Below, piece after piece: positions 11,780 to 22,124 of a DNA stretch of 64,000 nucleotides; the stretch's first letter is position 1; every line of letters starts with the position of its first letter. The position numbers and the translations under genes were made by a program. Source of the stretch: Botryococcus braunii (taxonomy: Eukaryota; Chlorophyta; Trebouxiophyceae). The stretch spans positions 242,733-306,732 of the forward strand of contig KV908512.1 in the NCBI GenBank assembly GCA_002005505.1. The letters are read 5' to 3'. Under the pieces are notes generated by a model. It worked only from the letters and a program-made list of their open reading frames with translations, searched no databases and was not told where the DNA came from.

Positions 11780-12080
11780 CTCCCCCCCCCCCCCCTGAGG
11801 GGGGCACTCCGAATATCTCTCTCCCTCCCCCTCTGTCGCCCCCCTCCCCTTCTCTCCGTCCCTCCCTGTCCCTCTCGTCTGTCTGTATCTGCCCCCCTCT
11901 CCACCCCCAGCACTCAGTCTCTCATCCAATCTGAACTGCCCTTCTCTTTTTGCCCTCTCTTCCTGCCTCCTGCTTCCGCGCATAGCCCAGTGCCCCCAAA
12001 CATCCGACAGGGCCATGCTCGCGACCTCCTCAAGAGCTTCTACACAAGCTTCTGAAGCGAGTGCCATTGCGGTTGTGCAG

Positions 12081-12415
12081 CTTGCGGCACTTTGAACGAC
12101 TACGTTCTGCTGATAGACCAGGGCGATGGATCCTGCTTCATGCAAACCATTATTAACAATGCGCCCGTCGTGGGGCCTTGCCAAGGACCTATATTCCCCG
12201 GTTTTTCCACATGCTCCTCTCTTAACGCCAGCTTGGTGCTGGTGTTCAAGAGAAACAACCCCAACGTAGCCTACAGCAACAACATGCAAAATTGGCTCAA
12301 CCTGGTCGGGATCGGCAACCCGCGACTCGCATTTGCTCCCATCACGATATACGTCGACCATGCTCCATACCCCTTGCCCCCGATCGCTCCGCTGTTCTTA
12401 TTGAACTTGGTGCAG
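12081..12415 (+). CDS. Candidate exon, repeat-like extracellular module
   Basis: Acceptor gcggttgtgcag precedes and donor GTGCGC follows. The 111 codons read through DYVLLIDQGDGSCFMQTII, Cys-containing PVVGPCQGPIFPGFSTCSS and WLNLVGIGNPRLAFAPITIY. The end resembles the end of the next exon (both have a Val-Gly, then APIxxYV/A pattern), suggesting an internal module repeat. Phases in and out fit both neighbours. Confidence 0.6.
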
Positions 12416-12461
12416 GTGCGCAACAAAAGCCTGCTTCACTTTGTGTTGCGCACCCCGCCCC

Positions 12462-12469
12462 TGTGTGTG

Positions 12470-12538
<69 letters not shown>
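12462..12538. repeat. (TG)n then (GA)n array in intron
   Basis: TG begins 46 nt after the donor at 12416 and passes to GA. It lies in the 397-nt intron between the two best-supported exons. Confidence 0.96.
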
Positions 12539-12812
12539 ATCTGTGTCTGTGTCTGTGTGCATGTCTGTCCGTTTGTCTGTGTGGGCTGGTGAGTGTTTGG
12601 AAGGGGAGGGGTGGATTTATACACCATCTATTTCTTTTTAGACTTGCACAAAAGCTTGATGTGCACAAAGGCCCTTCCCCTTCTCCCCCCTCTTCTCTGT
12701 CTCTCTGTCCCTTGGTTTGAGGGGAGGGGCCAGTGGGGTCGGCGGGATGTTCCGCACCTGCACGCACACGCCTGCTTGCGTCCGAGTAAGGAAATCAAGG
12801 GGCATGACGCAG

Positions 12813-13268
12813 GTGGGAGCTCTGGTCATCAAAGAGTGTGTGAATTGCTTCGAAGGCGACAACAATGCACCAGCAGTGTCGTCGCTGCAGAGCCTGCCGG
12901 GCCTGGTCAACGTCCGTCAATTCAGGGACTTCCGTAGAAATGCTGGATTCCTGGGCTCCCTCTTTGTCTACAGCACCGCATTCGTTAACATGGAATCGTT
13001 CACGGGGCTTGAATGCCCTCCCGGCCAAATGCAACTGGTCAACAACCTCGGCCTGCGGAATCTGGTTGGTTTGCAAAGGTTGGCCTACCCCTACTGGACT
13101 CCTGGCGCGTCCCTCAGGATCGTCGGGAACACTATTTTCAACGGCCCGGAGGCGCTTGCCCCAATTAAAGTGTATGCCGGGTGCCCATCGGGCCAAACGA
13201 CCTCCCCTCAAGCCAGTAGGCCCAACGTGCGCGTGACCACTCCCGCTGGCGTGCCGTGCACCCTCACG
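12813..13268 (+). CDS. Candidate exon, Leu-rich Cys-containing module
   Basis: This 152-codon exon is the best in the gene. It follows a gcatgacgcag acceptor and ends at donor GTATGC. It reads VGALVIKECVNCFEGDNNAP, then SLQSLPGLVNVRQF, GSLFVYSTAFVNMESFTGL and LVNNLGLRNLVGLQRL. The L-x-x-L-x-x-L/V-x-N pattern resembles receptor L-domain or leucine-rich folds. I infer a ligand- or matrix-binding extracellular module; no exact family is claimed. The gene must continue downstream, because no stop occurs before the donor. Confidence 0.65.
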
Positions 13269-13292
13269 GTATGCTCACTTCTTCCAAGCTGC

Positions 13293-13294
<2 letters not shown>

Positions 13295-13352
<58 letters not shown>
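13295..13352. repeat. (TG)n array just after donor
   Basis: A pure TG run starts 26 nt after the donor at 13269. Beyond it, 13383-13420 repeats the sequence around the donor (caagccatgcacactcgcgg then tatgc), a second donor-like copy. Confidence 0.96.
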
Positions 13353-13356
<4 letters not shown>

Positions 13357-13624
13357 GTGTTCCCTCCTTCGGTGTGCTCACAAGCCCCGGCAAGCCATGC
13401 ACACTCGCGGTATGCTACCTGCCCTTTTTCAGCGCTGCATGTTGTATGGGTGTTGTATGCTCCCTTCTTCGGTGTGCTTGCAAGCACCGTCGCACATCCG
13501 CGATTATTGTGTGCTCCCATCCCTTGGTTGGCCTGTACATGTCCCATCCAACTTCCAGGAGTGCCTGGGGGCTATGCATGCGAGGTCCCAGTGGCTGGCC
13601 CTAGGGGGTTATCTTTCCTTCCGG

Positions 13625-13810
13625 CTGTCTCCATTATAATCCTAATTAGGGCTCAAGCTAGTAACTCTGCACTTACCCTGACGGACTGCAGCGCCTCAGC
13701 TGTACTCTCTCCTTCCGCCTGTCTTTGTTTGAATCCTGACAAGGGCACGAAGTACTGAGACTGCACTTGCCCTGACGGACTGCATTGCCTCAGTTGTTAC
13801 ACCGCTCCCC
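13625..13810. repeat. Two-copy ~95-bp tandem repeat
   Basis: Two diverged units share ctgtct, then tgcacttaccctgacggact versus tgcacttgccctgacggact, then gcctcag.tgt. It is probably intronic or 3' flank of the gene above. Confidence 0.75.
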
Positions 13811-13819
13811 AGTCATACA

Positions 13820-13821
<2 letters not shown>

Positions 13822-13910
<89 letters not shown>
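13822..13910. repeat. (CT)n array
   Basis: A nearly pure CT run of about 89 nt followed by a few ATCT units. Confidence 0.97.
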
Positions 13911-13915
<5 letters not shown>

Positions 13916-14014
13916 TATCTATCTATCTAAATCCCCCCACCCCCCCCCAATCTGGTCTGTCTGTTTCCCGTTGTTATTATTTCCAGTTTCCCTTGGTCCA
14001 ATCTATACTCAAGT

Positions 14015-14400
14015 GAGAGCATGAAAATATGCGTTGCACAATGCTGTAAAATGTAGGGAGAGAATGGTGTTGAAGTGCAATCTTGTGTACGGTTGAGAGC
14101 ACACAAGAGTTACTGCAATCGTGTAGCACGAGGTAGGGGAGGAAAACGTTGTTGAATTATGATATTGTACTTGATTGAAAGCATCACCAATTGTGTTGCA
14201 GAATTTAGTTCAAGGCAAGGCAGGGAAAAGAATGGTGTTGAATTATATACTCGAGTATTAGCATTACCGATCGCAAAATGGAGTACAAGGCATGGAGAGG
14301 AATGGTGTGTACTCGTAATCAAATCCTCGACTGAGAGCATTCCTAATCGCATTGCAGAAGGTAGTACAAGGCAGGAAAAGGGATGGTGTTGGACTATTTG
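14015..14400. repeat. Degenerate ~85-bp tandem repeat, four to five units
   Basis: Units contain a core gaatggtgttgaattatat, then tgagagcat, a gcattgcagaa-like block and caaggcagggaaaag. Units are well diverged. Frames on both strands remain open across some units (about 80-106 codons) because of the period, not because of coding selection. Confidence 0.75.
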
Positions 14401-15254
14401 ACGGTTGCGTGCGGGGGTTGGTGCAGACATGGAATGCTGTATGCTTCTTCATCGCCACAGGAAATTGCGCGTAGTATCTGGCAGCACCAGAAGATTCCAA
14501 GCTTGGAATGGTTTGCATCATCACTTCGAGCATGCCGTCATGCCCTGCCGTGGCTTCCTGTCCAGTTAGGCTCAAGCCCTTCACAGTTCAAAACGCACCC
14601 AAGTAAACATTCCCTTTATATCTCCAGAGGGCTGCCAACCCTGCCTGCCTGCCACACGGCAGGTAGTCGCACAACCGCTCACATGTGGTCCCCACTGTGG
14701 TCACGTGTGGTACCTGTTCTTACTCAGGAGCATCCTCCATGAGCAGTACAGGCGTCAGAAGCAGTTCTCTGTATGGAGGGCCTCAGAAGCAGTGCTCTCT
14801 GACCGTAGACACAAGGAATATATACATAGACATACGAAACGGTATTGTGCGTAGATTTAGATCTGGGATATATCCGATATATATAGACACACGCAACGGT
14901 ATTGTGCCCAGATTTAGACCTGGTCAGTAGCAAGCCTCAGAACTTTGTGTGCTGCAAAAAAAGCGCATACACCTGTGGAGAGTGGTTGTTGGTAAGCCAG
15001 AGATAGCACGCCCGTAGCAAAGCATGTGCACGAGTAAGTAGTTGGCTAGAATATTACTAGCTATGTACACAATAGATATGCTAGTGCGTACATAGTGTAT
15101 ATGTAGCCTTACAACAGCGTGCCACTTGAGCACCCCTGCCATGTCAAGTGGTGATGCATCTAGGAACAGGTAAGTTCCTTTAAAACTACTTTCAAATTTG
15201 TGGCCCAAATGCGTCGTGGGTCTCCTCCAGACGCTCCTTCCAACTGACATTCCA
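14401..15254. other. No gene; ~68-bp tandem duplication
   Basis: No convincing gene. Near 14815-14930 a segment with acggtattgtgc and agatttagac/atctgg occurs twice in tandem with AT-rich spacers. Confidence 0.5.
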
Positions 15255-15326
15255 GTGATTTTGGTCGCAAATGGCCCCATAGCCTCCGGAGGCTATGGGG
15301 CCATATGCATGTGCGACCAATGTCAC
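15255..15326. repeat. Long imperfect palindrome
   Basis: The centre at 15271-15304 is a perfect 34-bp palindrome (arm atggccccatagcctcc). Flanking ttggtcgca (15261) pairs with tgcgaccaa (ending 15320), and gtga with tcac beyond, across a few unpaired bases. The stem could reach about 30 bp. Both strands translate to the same short peptide (GPIASGGYGAI) because of the symmetry. Confidence 0.93.
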
Positions 15327-15844
15327 AGGAAGGGATCCCCTCTGGCGGAACCCAGGGGAGCTCACAGTAGTTTGTCTTGAAGCCTTTTTAAAAATTACCT
15401 GCTTGTCAGCAGATGTGTTGTGGACAAATGGAATCACACAGGAATCAGTTATATATAACCCAGGAGAGGCTCCTTGTCTGCATGGAAGGCAATACTGTCA
15501 TGAGGCTCTGGTGCAGAAGACTGGGCAGGCCTCAAATCACTTTTGCAGTGTGCACGTGATCCTAGTCTCATAGGTCACAGCATGTAGTCAGTCCCAAACA
15601 ACTTAAGCATCTTAGCATATGCAATGCCAGAAATCAGATAGCTTAATCCTTGCCCAGCAGATGGATTAGGTCTGCAGTAGTCTTTAGTGCTTTTGCAGCT
15701 GAACGTGTCCGGAACTTTCTAGCCTCGGAGCAATCACGTGAATACTCGTCGGAGAAACAGTTGGCCCCATTCTTGCAAGCGCATGTGCAAATATTGCTTG
15801 CTGCACGCTGCAGGACACGCGTACTTCTGAGGCTTGCCGCCTAC

Positions 15845-15905
15845 TTTGGAAATTTTACCATACAAACAGATGCGTCCAATTGTGGCATATGGCATTTCGA
15901 AAGGC
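15845..15905 (+). pseudogene. Possible retroelement RNase H relic
   Basis: The phrase NFTIQTDASNCGIW resembles the first catalytic block of gypsy-type RNase H (F-x-I/L-x-TDAS-x-x-G-I/L-G). No other RNase H blocks are recognisable nearby, so this is a fragment or coincidence. Confidence 0.25.
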
Positions 15906-16261
15906 CATTTTCCCATTGTGAATGACCTCTGAGCAATCGTTCGGCCAGCTTCTATCTGGCTAGGCCTTGAGCAGATCCTGAATAGGACGGGCCCAGCTAT
16001 ACCTTGAGGGCCTACCCTTTCTAAATCATCCTGGAACTCACTTATCGGAGCTCCCAGAAGTCACTTGAATTGCATACAACGTGGAATGTAGCCCCCACTT
16101 GCTTGTTTATCAGTGCTGTACCTGCACTAGTGCAGCCCCACGGTTGAATTCACTCATCTTATTTGCATACAACGTACACTATAGCGGAGCCCACATTTGA
16201 AATAGCTCATGATTGGTGACATGGAAAAATCCATTTCGGTGCCAGCCTGGACCAGTGGTGA
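15906..16261. other. No gene recognised
   Basis: A weak two-fold repeat (gcatacaacgt with a following tagc and ccca) at about 16071 and 16162 is all that can be seen. Confidence 0.45.
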
Positions 16262-18305
16262 GGTACAAGAAGAAGAAGAAAGAATTACATCAACCCAGCC
16301 CAAAGGGCATGATGAGATGTTAACGAACAAACCAACGGTATATGAGAACCTAGTTGAAAGAATATTATGACACAGATAACCATACTAATATCTGGATACT
16401 GAGAATGAAAAAGAAAAAATGGCCAAGTCACCGCCGCTGACACACTTGACGGGCCTGGAATGCATCAAATATAAAATTAATAACCGCAACCTGATCCTCT
16501 TGCCAGATGAAATTACGTAGTGACCACGAGTGGGACAAGAATAAATGTGGATAGCGTTCCCGAACCTGAGCAAGTGCAGGGCAATGAAACACAAAATGAT
16601 GCTCATCCCCCACCGCTATGCCACACATGTCACATACACGTTCTGAACGTGGGATATGGGTGCGTCTTCCTACATCTATAGGTAAGTCATGGACTCCAAG
16701 ACGAAACTTAAAAAATTGCCTAACGCGCCTAACACTAACTGGCACAGAAAACAGTATTTCACGTTGAATCGGCCTTGTTCGGGCAAACCATCGAAGGTAA
16801 GTGCATAATTGGGGGTCCTTAGGTGCTAGTCTAGGAGAGATGTGCAATCCCTCATCCGAGAGCCGCTGGGCATTAGTGAGTATTGCCCTCAAAGTATCCA
16901 TGTCCACCCCATGAGGACTATGACAGTCCACCGGATAGGGGTACCCAAGTTTTACCAATGCACGCATGAACGACCCTGCCCAAGTTGAGCTATGTGTTGT
17001 GACACCATAGTAGCATGAGTCCCTAAGAATACTCGCATACATGTGATCCTCTGGGAGGTCACAGAGAGAATTCCAAAACTTTGCCATGCGCTTCAACCAT
17101 TGATGTCGCAGTGGGCGGATGCCTAGCTCACAAAGGACATCTGTTCTCACCGTGCGCCGGACCCCAATGATCATGCGCAGCATACTGATAAAGTCATTTT
17201 CCAAATTTTTCACCGAAGTCCCACACAAGGGCTTGGGGAAAGTGTGCACACCCCAAATTTCACATGCGTACGACGCGGTGGGGACAACACATGTCAAAAA
17301 GAGCCGAACAAGGATCCCAATTGAGACCGAACAATCAAGGTTACCATATCGCTGTTGTATTGAGGACCACGCCCCCCACATCTTCCCTCGTAGATGACCA
17401 AATGTTTCACCCACACCTGCCACTGAAGAAATAACGATCCCTAGGTGGCGACACTGTGTAACCACTTTTAAGGGTGCCCCCTTATATGTGCATGGTTGAC
17501 TATGAAGGTCTATGGCACCCTCAGGAAACACCATTGCGAAGCACTTACTGTCTTGTATTTCCATGAAGGTCAAGGCACACCATTCTGCCACAGCCTGTAA
17601 TAAACACTGCATTGCCATCCAAGTGGTGGCCAGTAACTTGAAATCATCTGCGTACCCTAGAATGGGCACGTGACGTCCATCTCGAGTTTTTGGACCCATG
17701 TTTGGACACCTTGCCTCAATATATCGTATCAGACCATCTGAAAATACCCCGAATAAAGTGGGACTTAGTGGTGATCCCTGTGTGATGCCTGCTCGAGGTT
17801 TATTCAATTCCCCATAAGTACCCCCTATCGATAGTGTAATGTCCGCATCCTCATAGAGTGATTTGATGGCCTCTAAGATTCTACCATTAACCCCCACACG
17901 ACGCAACGACTCCCATAAAAGCTCTCGAGGGACCCTATCATATGCTTTAGAAATGTCTAACTTACACAATATTAGTGGACTTTTTGGAGTTGCAATTGCC
18001 CTATCAATAAAATGTTGGAGTGCAAAGAGCTGGTGCAGGGTGGAGAACCCCGGGCGAAACCCGACTTGTGCTTCACATCTGTACTTCAGACTTTCAAGGT
18101 GTTCCACAAGTCTATCGTTGAGAAGGGTGGCATATAAACGCATAACCGGTTCCGGTACAGCTATGGGACGATAGTTTGTCGGATCTAAAACACTCTTTCC
18201 ACTATCCTTCAAAACAGGAGTTACTTTTAACACGTTGTGCCCCCTAGGAATGCTACCAGAGATGAACATACCATTCAACACAGCTAATAGCGTAGGTGCC
18301 AAAAC
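16262..18305 (-). mobile_element. 5'-truncated LINE (non-LTR retrotransposon)
   Basis: In element orientation it begins inside ORF2, retains RT and the C-terminal zinc region, and ends with a 3' UTR whose last part (16283-16355) matches 62892-62966. The terminus is a TTC-type simple tail (16264-16285 on the complement). The endonuclease domain is absent. Truncation at the 5' end with an intact 3' end is the usual outcome of target-primed reverse transcription. No target-site duplication could be assigned by eye. Confidence 0.8.
16428..18302 (-). CDS. LINE ORF2 fragment: reverse transcriptase
   Basis: An open frame of 624 codons encodes a non-LTR reverse transcriptase that would copy element RNA at a nicked target. 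Visible RT blocks in order are NYRPIAV (aa about 41), [13 protein letters not shown], motif [12 protein letters not shown], motif [14 protein letters not shown], motif [11 protein letters not shown] and the CRHLGI thumb-side block. Near aa 565 a C-x2-C-x8-H-x4-C zinc cluster (CDMC to HC) is typical of LINE C termini. The first Met is internal to the family's usual protein, and the endonuclease part is missing. No frameshift or stop was seen in the retained part, so the insertion is relatively young. Confidence 0.88.
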   Translation of the reverse strand: MAPTLLAVLNGMFISGSIPRGHNVLKVTPVLKDSGKSVLDPTNYRPIAVPEPVMRLYATLLNDRLVEHLESLKYRCEAQVGFRPGFSTLHQLFALQHFIDRAIATPKSPLILCKLDISKAYDRVPRELLWESLRRVGVNGRILEAIKSLYEDADITLSIGGTYGELNKPRAGITQGSPLSPTLFGVFSDGLIRYIEARCPNMGPKTRDGRHVPILGYADDFKLLATTWMAMQCLLQAVAEWCALTFMEIQDSKCFAMVFPEGAIDLHSQPCTYKGAPLKVVTQCRHLGIVISSVAGVGETFGHLRGKMWGAWSSIQQRYGNLDCSVSIGILVRLFLTCVVPTASYACEIWGVHTFPKPLCGTSVKNLENDFISMLRMIIGVRRTVRTDVLCELGIRPLRHQWLKRMAKFWNSLCDLPEDHMYASILRDSCYYGVTTHSSTWAGSFMRALVKLGYPYPVDCHSPHGVDMDTLRAILTNAQRLSDEGLHISPRLAPKDPQLCTYLRWFARTRPIQREILFSVPVSVRRVRQFFKFRLGVHDLPIDVGRRTHIPRSERVCDMCGIAVGDEHHFVFHCPALAQVRERYPHLFLSHSWSLRNFIWQEDQVAVINFIFDAFQARQVCQRR

Positions 18306-20456
18306 ATGTGGATATACCCCACTGAGCAGTTTTCAGGTGTACAATTGCAGCACACATATTCAGTGCTCATGGGGTTCGGAGCCGGGAGCAATTGCATGTT
18401 GCCGGGAGCAACATTTCACACCGTTACAACGCTATCCATTGCCCCAGAGCTTCCAGTTCCAGTTTTGCCGCAGTTCAGGGAAGTATCGTCTTTCGAGGAT
18501 ACTTCTCCTGCACATGTGCAGGCATACAGGTGTTTTAGAGACATTTTATACCATCACCACACCAGCATTAGCGGATGTCGTTTTGACCAGAAACGACTGT
18601 ACAACACTTGTGCATTTTGTGTCAGCATTGTCAGACACATCTCGTGCAAGTCTTAAATCATCGATGCGTCATTTAGAGTATGGCACATCCAGATCAAGCT
18701 GTAGGTTTTAATCATTTTTGTGGCATTCAGTAGTACGCACGCACGGAGTGGAGGCCGAAAGAATATGTCAGCATACCAAATGAGGCATTTCTGGGGACCG
18801 TTACCCAATGGACATTCTCTAGAGATTAAAAGAACATTCTCTAGAGAAAATCTTGAGTATAGTCTGGAAATGTGGCTCATGATCATGATCAATCGAGCGA
18901 TCACAGCATACTCGATGTATCCATGTATTTATGTATACATGAGAGTCACATAGTATGCAAGTGTTAGGGATGTGATGTGGTACAGAGTCATGGTCCGGTA
19001 TGGTGGTAGTTACCATAAGGCACCAAACCCCGTGCCCGCAAGTTTTTCTGCAAGCAAAGGGAGACAACGCGGTGCATTCCTGCATGTCATAATTTGCTCG
19101 TAGAAGCTTGATGATGTTGCGGGTTGCTGATGCGTGTACGATGCAAGTTAGAACCTGCAGCACTTGCATTGTACGATGTTGGCGTTATATTGCGCGATGA
19201 GAAATTCCTTTTGGAGGCAGCAACTTGTGTTCACGTGCATATGCATCTTTGCCCGCTTGCTGTAACGTGAGCTCACGTATGCGACACCCGACCATGATTT
19301 TGATGTATGTTTGCAGTGCCATTCGCGGCTACATTGTTGCCCCTAATCCCGTAGCTAGGGCTTTGGGCAAAGCATGTCTTAGGCATGAGACGATGCAACA
19401 TCCTGAGAACATACACACCATCCATATGTCATGCCACTGCCAACATCGTCCCACACATACAGCACATGTGATCCCAGACGCAAGCTTGCTTTCACAAGCA
19501 GATCTAGTGAATACTCACCAGCTCTCATTAGTGATGTGCCATTGCTATCCACGTGCCTACAGGGCTGCCATATTTGGATTCATGCCTTCTCCCACAGAGA
19601 CTGCAGTGTACAGCTGTACAATGTAGAGTCGACATGCGTATCTCAATTCCGTGGCACCGCCTTCATGCAAATTTTGAATATGCGACTGGGAGCAAAGGCA
19701 CGAACTCTCTTTCTTGACGGGCACCTCAGTAAAGAGAACTTTTTGTCTTTTTCTTTCTCCCCCTCCCCTCCCCCCCGGGGATCCCAGCCGGGATTCCCAG
19801 CCTACCAAGTTGACTCAGCCCTGGAACTTGGATGGAATCTGTACAGTCTAACCAGCATCGGGGGCGCCTTGACGTCGCGGATGTAATCGGGAAGAAGATT
19901 ATGGATTGGGTGAAGCGCAAGGACTGCGGAAGAAGAAGTTAAAGGTTTGTTGGAGAGTGCTTCTAAATCTCTTCGACAGTCAAGCGATAACACGCAGATT
20001 CGACCAGGTCTTGTAGAATGCGGCCTGATCTGGAAGCCGCAAAGCACGCTTGTGCATTGGTTCCATTCGCCAAGCTGCTGGTCTCAGGGGTCTGTACAAC
20101 AGCATTGAAGACGTCATTTCAGCAGCCCGCCACATCTGGTGGCACGAGGTTGCTCCCCATACAAGTACTGCAGATTTGTTGACCAAACAGCAACCGATAC
20201 ACCCTTTCAACTCTAATAATGAGTCCAATTTTCTGGATGATTTGATTCAACGTCTACGTCATTGAAACGGAAGGAAACGTGTGTATTCCTGCAGGTCATC
20301 TTTGGCATTTTAAAATTTGCTCTGAACATCTTCCATGAATAAACCGTGGTCGACTCACTATGCGATACAAAGTCACGATACTGGGGGCAATCAAGAAGGT
20401 AGATGCCAGCGCTTGTCCAGCACTTGCAATTCGCATAGTGCTGGATTCCACGCCTA
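18306..20456. other. No gene recognised
   Basis: Several 70-150 codon frames exist on both strands without recognisable domains. A short direct repeat (acattctctagaga) occurs twice at about 18812-18843. A fragment AARHIWWHEV near 20118 is discussed among the rejected items. Confidence 0.45.
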
Positions 20457-20763
<307 letters not shown>

Positions 20764-20779
20764 TTGGAAAGTGGCGCAA

Positions 20780-21722
20780 ATGGGTGGCGCAAACACAATT
20801 TGGAAAGTGGACACGATTAGGGGACGGGCCGGGAAAAGATTGGTAGAAAGAGAGGAGAGGGGGGGGTGGGGTGGGAAGAGGGAATAAGGGAGGCCTTTCG
20901 AGCAAAAGTCGTTCACTCATGTGTTGTAAGCAGATTAGGGTACAGGGAGTTCATGTCATGAAATTGTTTCCTGAAAGGTTTGTTTTCACACGGCGAAGGG
21001 AGGTACACTACTGGAGGTCACAGTTACGAGGTGGGCAGGAAAACACAGAATGGGACCGGAGGTGGCGTCAAGAAGACCTTTTGAACAAACGTTCACGTGA
21101 TACTTGGACGTGGTATCCAGACAACCGTACGGAAGATAAGGAATACGGGTTTGTTACGGGAGTTTTCTGGATGTTTTAGGCCTTGTCTTCCTGCCGCGGA
21201 CATAATTATATATATGGTATTCCCAACTGCAGTATATATATGTCATTCCCAACTGCAGTATGTGTACTGCAGCTGGGAATGGCAATGTAACAAAGTCGCT
21301 TTCGAACAAACATATATATACATACGTATATACAGACGTTTTCAAGTACCAATCTTATCTCCTCAGAACTGTTCCTCTGGCGAATTTGACAGTTACATAA
21401 TGCGGGCAGCATATGATCAAGCCACTTTGAAATAGGGCTTCATGAATCATTCCACTTAGAAATCAGACTCAACATTTCTTAAAGTCTTCTATGCAATCTC
21501 ATCCTGCACACAAAGATCGATCGCGACAATCCAAAGGATCTGCATGCAATTCATCTCCATCATGCATAACTTGTCGGATGTACCTACACAACTACCATCT
21601 TTCCAGGATGACGGTGGGAAATCGTTATTCCCCTTTCAAGCCATGGGGAGGGGCATATGGCCATATGGAGGGCCATATGCATTTGCATATCATTACTCCC
21701 CCTCGTAAGTTCCCGCACAAAG
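20780..21722. repeat. Dispersed repeat DR1, copy 2
   Basis: Direct, diverged counterpart of 700-1610 in the same orientation. The copy here has an extra inverted tatatatatg/aactgcagtat-type insertion near 21205-21270 and another near 21650-21690. No shared reading frame is preserved. Confidence 0.75.
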
Positions 21723-21869
21723 TCCTGTTACATTTCGTGACATATAGTGAGATTGTGTTATAATAGTAAAAGAACATGAGTGACTTTCCCTCAGAAGAGT
21801 AATAGTGGCCTGTTTTTCCTGAAGGATCACAGAGAACAATTAGTAGGTTGAGTAATGAATGGCAGAACT

Positions 21870-22086
21870 TGTAACCGCGCTCGAGGACAAGTCCCGACTC
21901 GGGACTCCCGAGTAACAGCGGTACAATCGAAAGCGCAGTACGGTTGGAGGTTCGGTAGCTCGTTACAGGGCGTTATACCAGACGGTTGCCTTTGACGGCT
22001 GAGACGAGCGAGATACAATGAAGTAATGTAATGAATGGAATGCCCTTTCCGTGTCCGTAAGCCCTCCTTCTCTTCCAGCTGTTATA
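21870..22086 (+). repeat. G1 5' LTR
   Basis: 217 bp. Relative to the 3' LTR it has a 14-bp insertion (actcgggactcccg) near 21897 and single-base differences. The insertion creates a small palindrome (gtcccgactcgggac). The divergence shows that the insertion is not brand new. Confidence 0.93.
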
Positions 22087-22104
22087 ATTGGTATCGGTTC
22101 TGAG
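22087..22104 (+). promoter_or_regulatory. G1 primer-binding site (putative)
   Basis: Two bases after the LTR comes TGGTATCGGTTCTGAGG. The first seven bases, TGGTATC, equal the complement of the CCA end of plant-type initiator tRNA-Met. The remainder matches only partly, so tRNA identity is tentative. Confidence 0.6.
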
Positions 22105-22124
22105 GTTGTTGCATTTGGGTTTCG

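Noticed and set aside
20110..20150. AARHIWWHEV on the plus strand, resembling the start of OHCU decarboxylase (uric acid pathway)
   Set aside because: Only about ten residues match the family. The expected WLxAFxxHPxIG block does not follow in any frame, and no partner exon was found.
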